Shown here: in pieces, positions 63,488 through 64,000 of the stretch
How the letters are laid out: the number at the start of each line of letters is the position of its first letter
Numbering within the stretch: position 1 is the stretch's first letter
Assembly (NCBI RefSeq): GCF_050268245.1
Contig: NZ_JBNNGK010000004.1
Location: 186,001 to 250,000 of the forward strand
DNA length: 64,000 bases
Source: JBNNGK01 sp050268245
GTDB lineage: Bacteria; Pseudomonadota; Gammaproteobacteria; Enterobacterales; Enterobacteriaceae
Direction of reading: 5' to 3'
The notes under the pieces: model-generated
What the model was told of the DNA's origin: nothing
What the model saw: only the letters and a program-made list of their open reading frames with translations
Databases searched by the model: none
Position numbers and translations under genes: made by a program

Positions 63488-64000
63488 TTACTCGCCGTTT
63501 TGTTTCAGGGTCAGCATTAACCCTTCGCGCCGCATTTCTGCGGCTTCTTGCGAGCGATGCAGTTTTTCCAGTACGTCTGCCAGCCAAGCATAATCATAGG
63601 CATCTGGGCGTTGCGCCAGCGCTGTACGGAATGCCTCGCTTGCCTGCTGCCATTCACCTTGTTTCATCAGCAACTGGCCGAGGGTGCTATTCACGAGCGG
63701 CGTCTCGCCATGTTGTTTGATTTGCTGGCGTAGTGTTTTTTCCAACTGTTCCGGTTTACCAGACTTAATACGTGGGATCAGCAGCACCAAGCGCTCGTCA
63801 TATTGGCGTTTCAGGCCATCGATCACGATCTCTTGTGCCATCTCGTGATCGTTGCACTCGATCAAATGTTCCACCATCGCGATCTGTAACAGCACGTCAT
63901 GGCGAACTTTACGGCTTTGATCTTTCCACCAGCGTTTTAGGCCTTCGCTGCCTTCATCCGCCATCGCTTGATTCATCAGGCCGATATAGGCCTGTTGCTG
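63488..64000 (-). CDS. hemY: HemY, C-terminal part (partial)
   Basis: The frame runs off the right edge of the window, so the start and the N-terminal membrane segments are missing. The visible ~170 residues are TPR-like helices: LLIPRIKSGKPEQLEKTL, STLGQLLMKQGEWQQASEAFRTAL, YAWLADVLEKLHRSQEAAEMRREG. In E. coli hemY follows hemX in the hemCDXY operon; its role is unclear, often linked to protohaem or membrane quality control. Its place next to glmZ supports the call. Confidence 0.88.
   Translation of the reverse strand, partial: QQQAYIGLMNQAMADEGSEGLKRWWKDQSRKVRHDVLLQIAMVEHLIECNDHEMAQEIVIDGLKRQYDERLVLLIPRIKSGKPEQLEKTLRQQIKQHGETPLVNSTLGQLLMKQGEWQQASEAFRTALAQRPDAYDYAWLADVLEKLHRSQEAAEMRREGLMLTLKQNGE

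Overview
The window is enterobacterial chromosome, most likely from a Serratia species. The chitinase (chiA) has the length and, as far as I recall, nearly the sequence of Serratia marcescens ChiA. Gene order follows the Enterobacterales backbone: eptB - tRNA-Pro - dpp, bcs - pdeK, yhjJ, ppiC - rep - gppA - rhlB - trxA - rho - wec operon - yifK - argX/hisR/leuT/proM - glmZ - hemY. Base composition looks moderate (mid-50s % GC by eye), which argues for a Serratia other than S. marcescens; I could not test this.

Layout. 1-4.9 kb: 3' end of eptB, the uhpABC sugar-phosphate sensing genes (no uhpT follows), then a tRNA-Pro with a stable-RNA type promoter. 4.96-5.88 kb: array of GTAG-headed REP palindromes. 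6.2-14.5 kb: secreted chitinase chiA and the dipeptide permease operon dppABCDF. 14.8-31.2 kb: complete type II cellulose locus, bcsGFE divergent from bcsRQABZC, followed by the c-di-GMP phosphodiesterase gene pdeK. 31.3-34.8 kb: a DASS-family anion transporter where E. coli has dctA, then yhjJ and ppiC. 35-42.4 kb: rep, gppA, rhlB, trxA, rho. 42.6-55.5 kb: complete enterobacterial common antigen operon wecA-wzzE-wecBC-rffGH-wecDE-wzxE-wecF-wzyE-wecG, with almost every junction overlapping or tightly spaced. 55.8-57.8 kb: yifK and four tRNA genes. 57.8-62.9 kb: accessory region with a duplicated tRNA 3' end enclosing a multi-hairpin element, a second REP array, an MbeD-like remnant, a PAAR-DUF3289 candidate effector with a DUF943 candidate immunity gene, two tandem partial copies of that module, and a third REP array. 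62.9-64 kb: sRNA gene glmZ with a sigma-54 promoter, IHF site and GlrR-type sites, then the 3' part of hemY.

The accessory region between proM and glmZ is the most unusual part. Repeated cassettes (effector tip + immunity gene + spacer) are joined by spacers closely resembling part of a ColE1/pMB1 plasmid replication region and are preceded by a truncated ColE1-type mobilisation ORF. This suggests a bacteriocin-plasmid origin for what now looks like a chromosomal PAAR effector locus. The tRNA-Pro(UGG) gene, its terminator and the start of a REP array are present in two direct copies about 53 kb apart, which links this hot spot to the proK locus.
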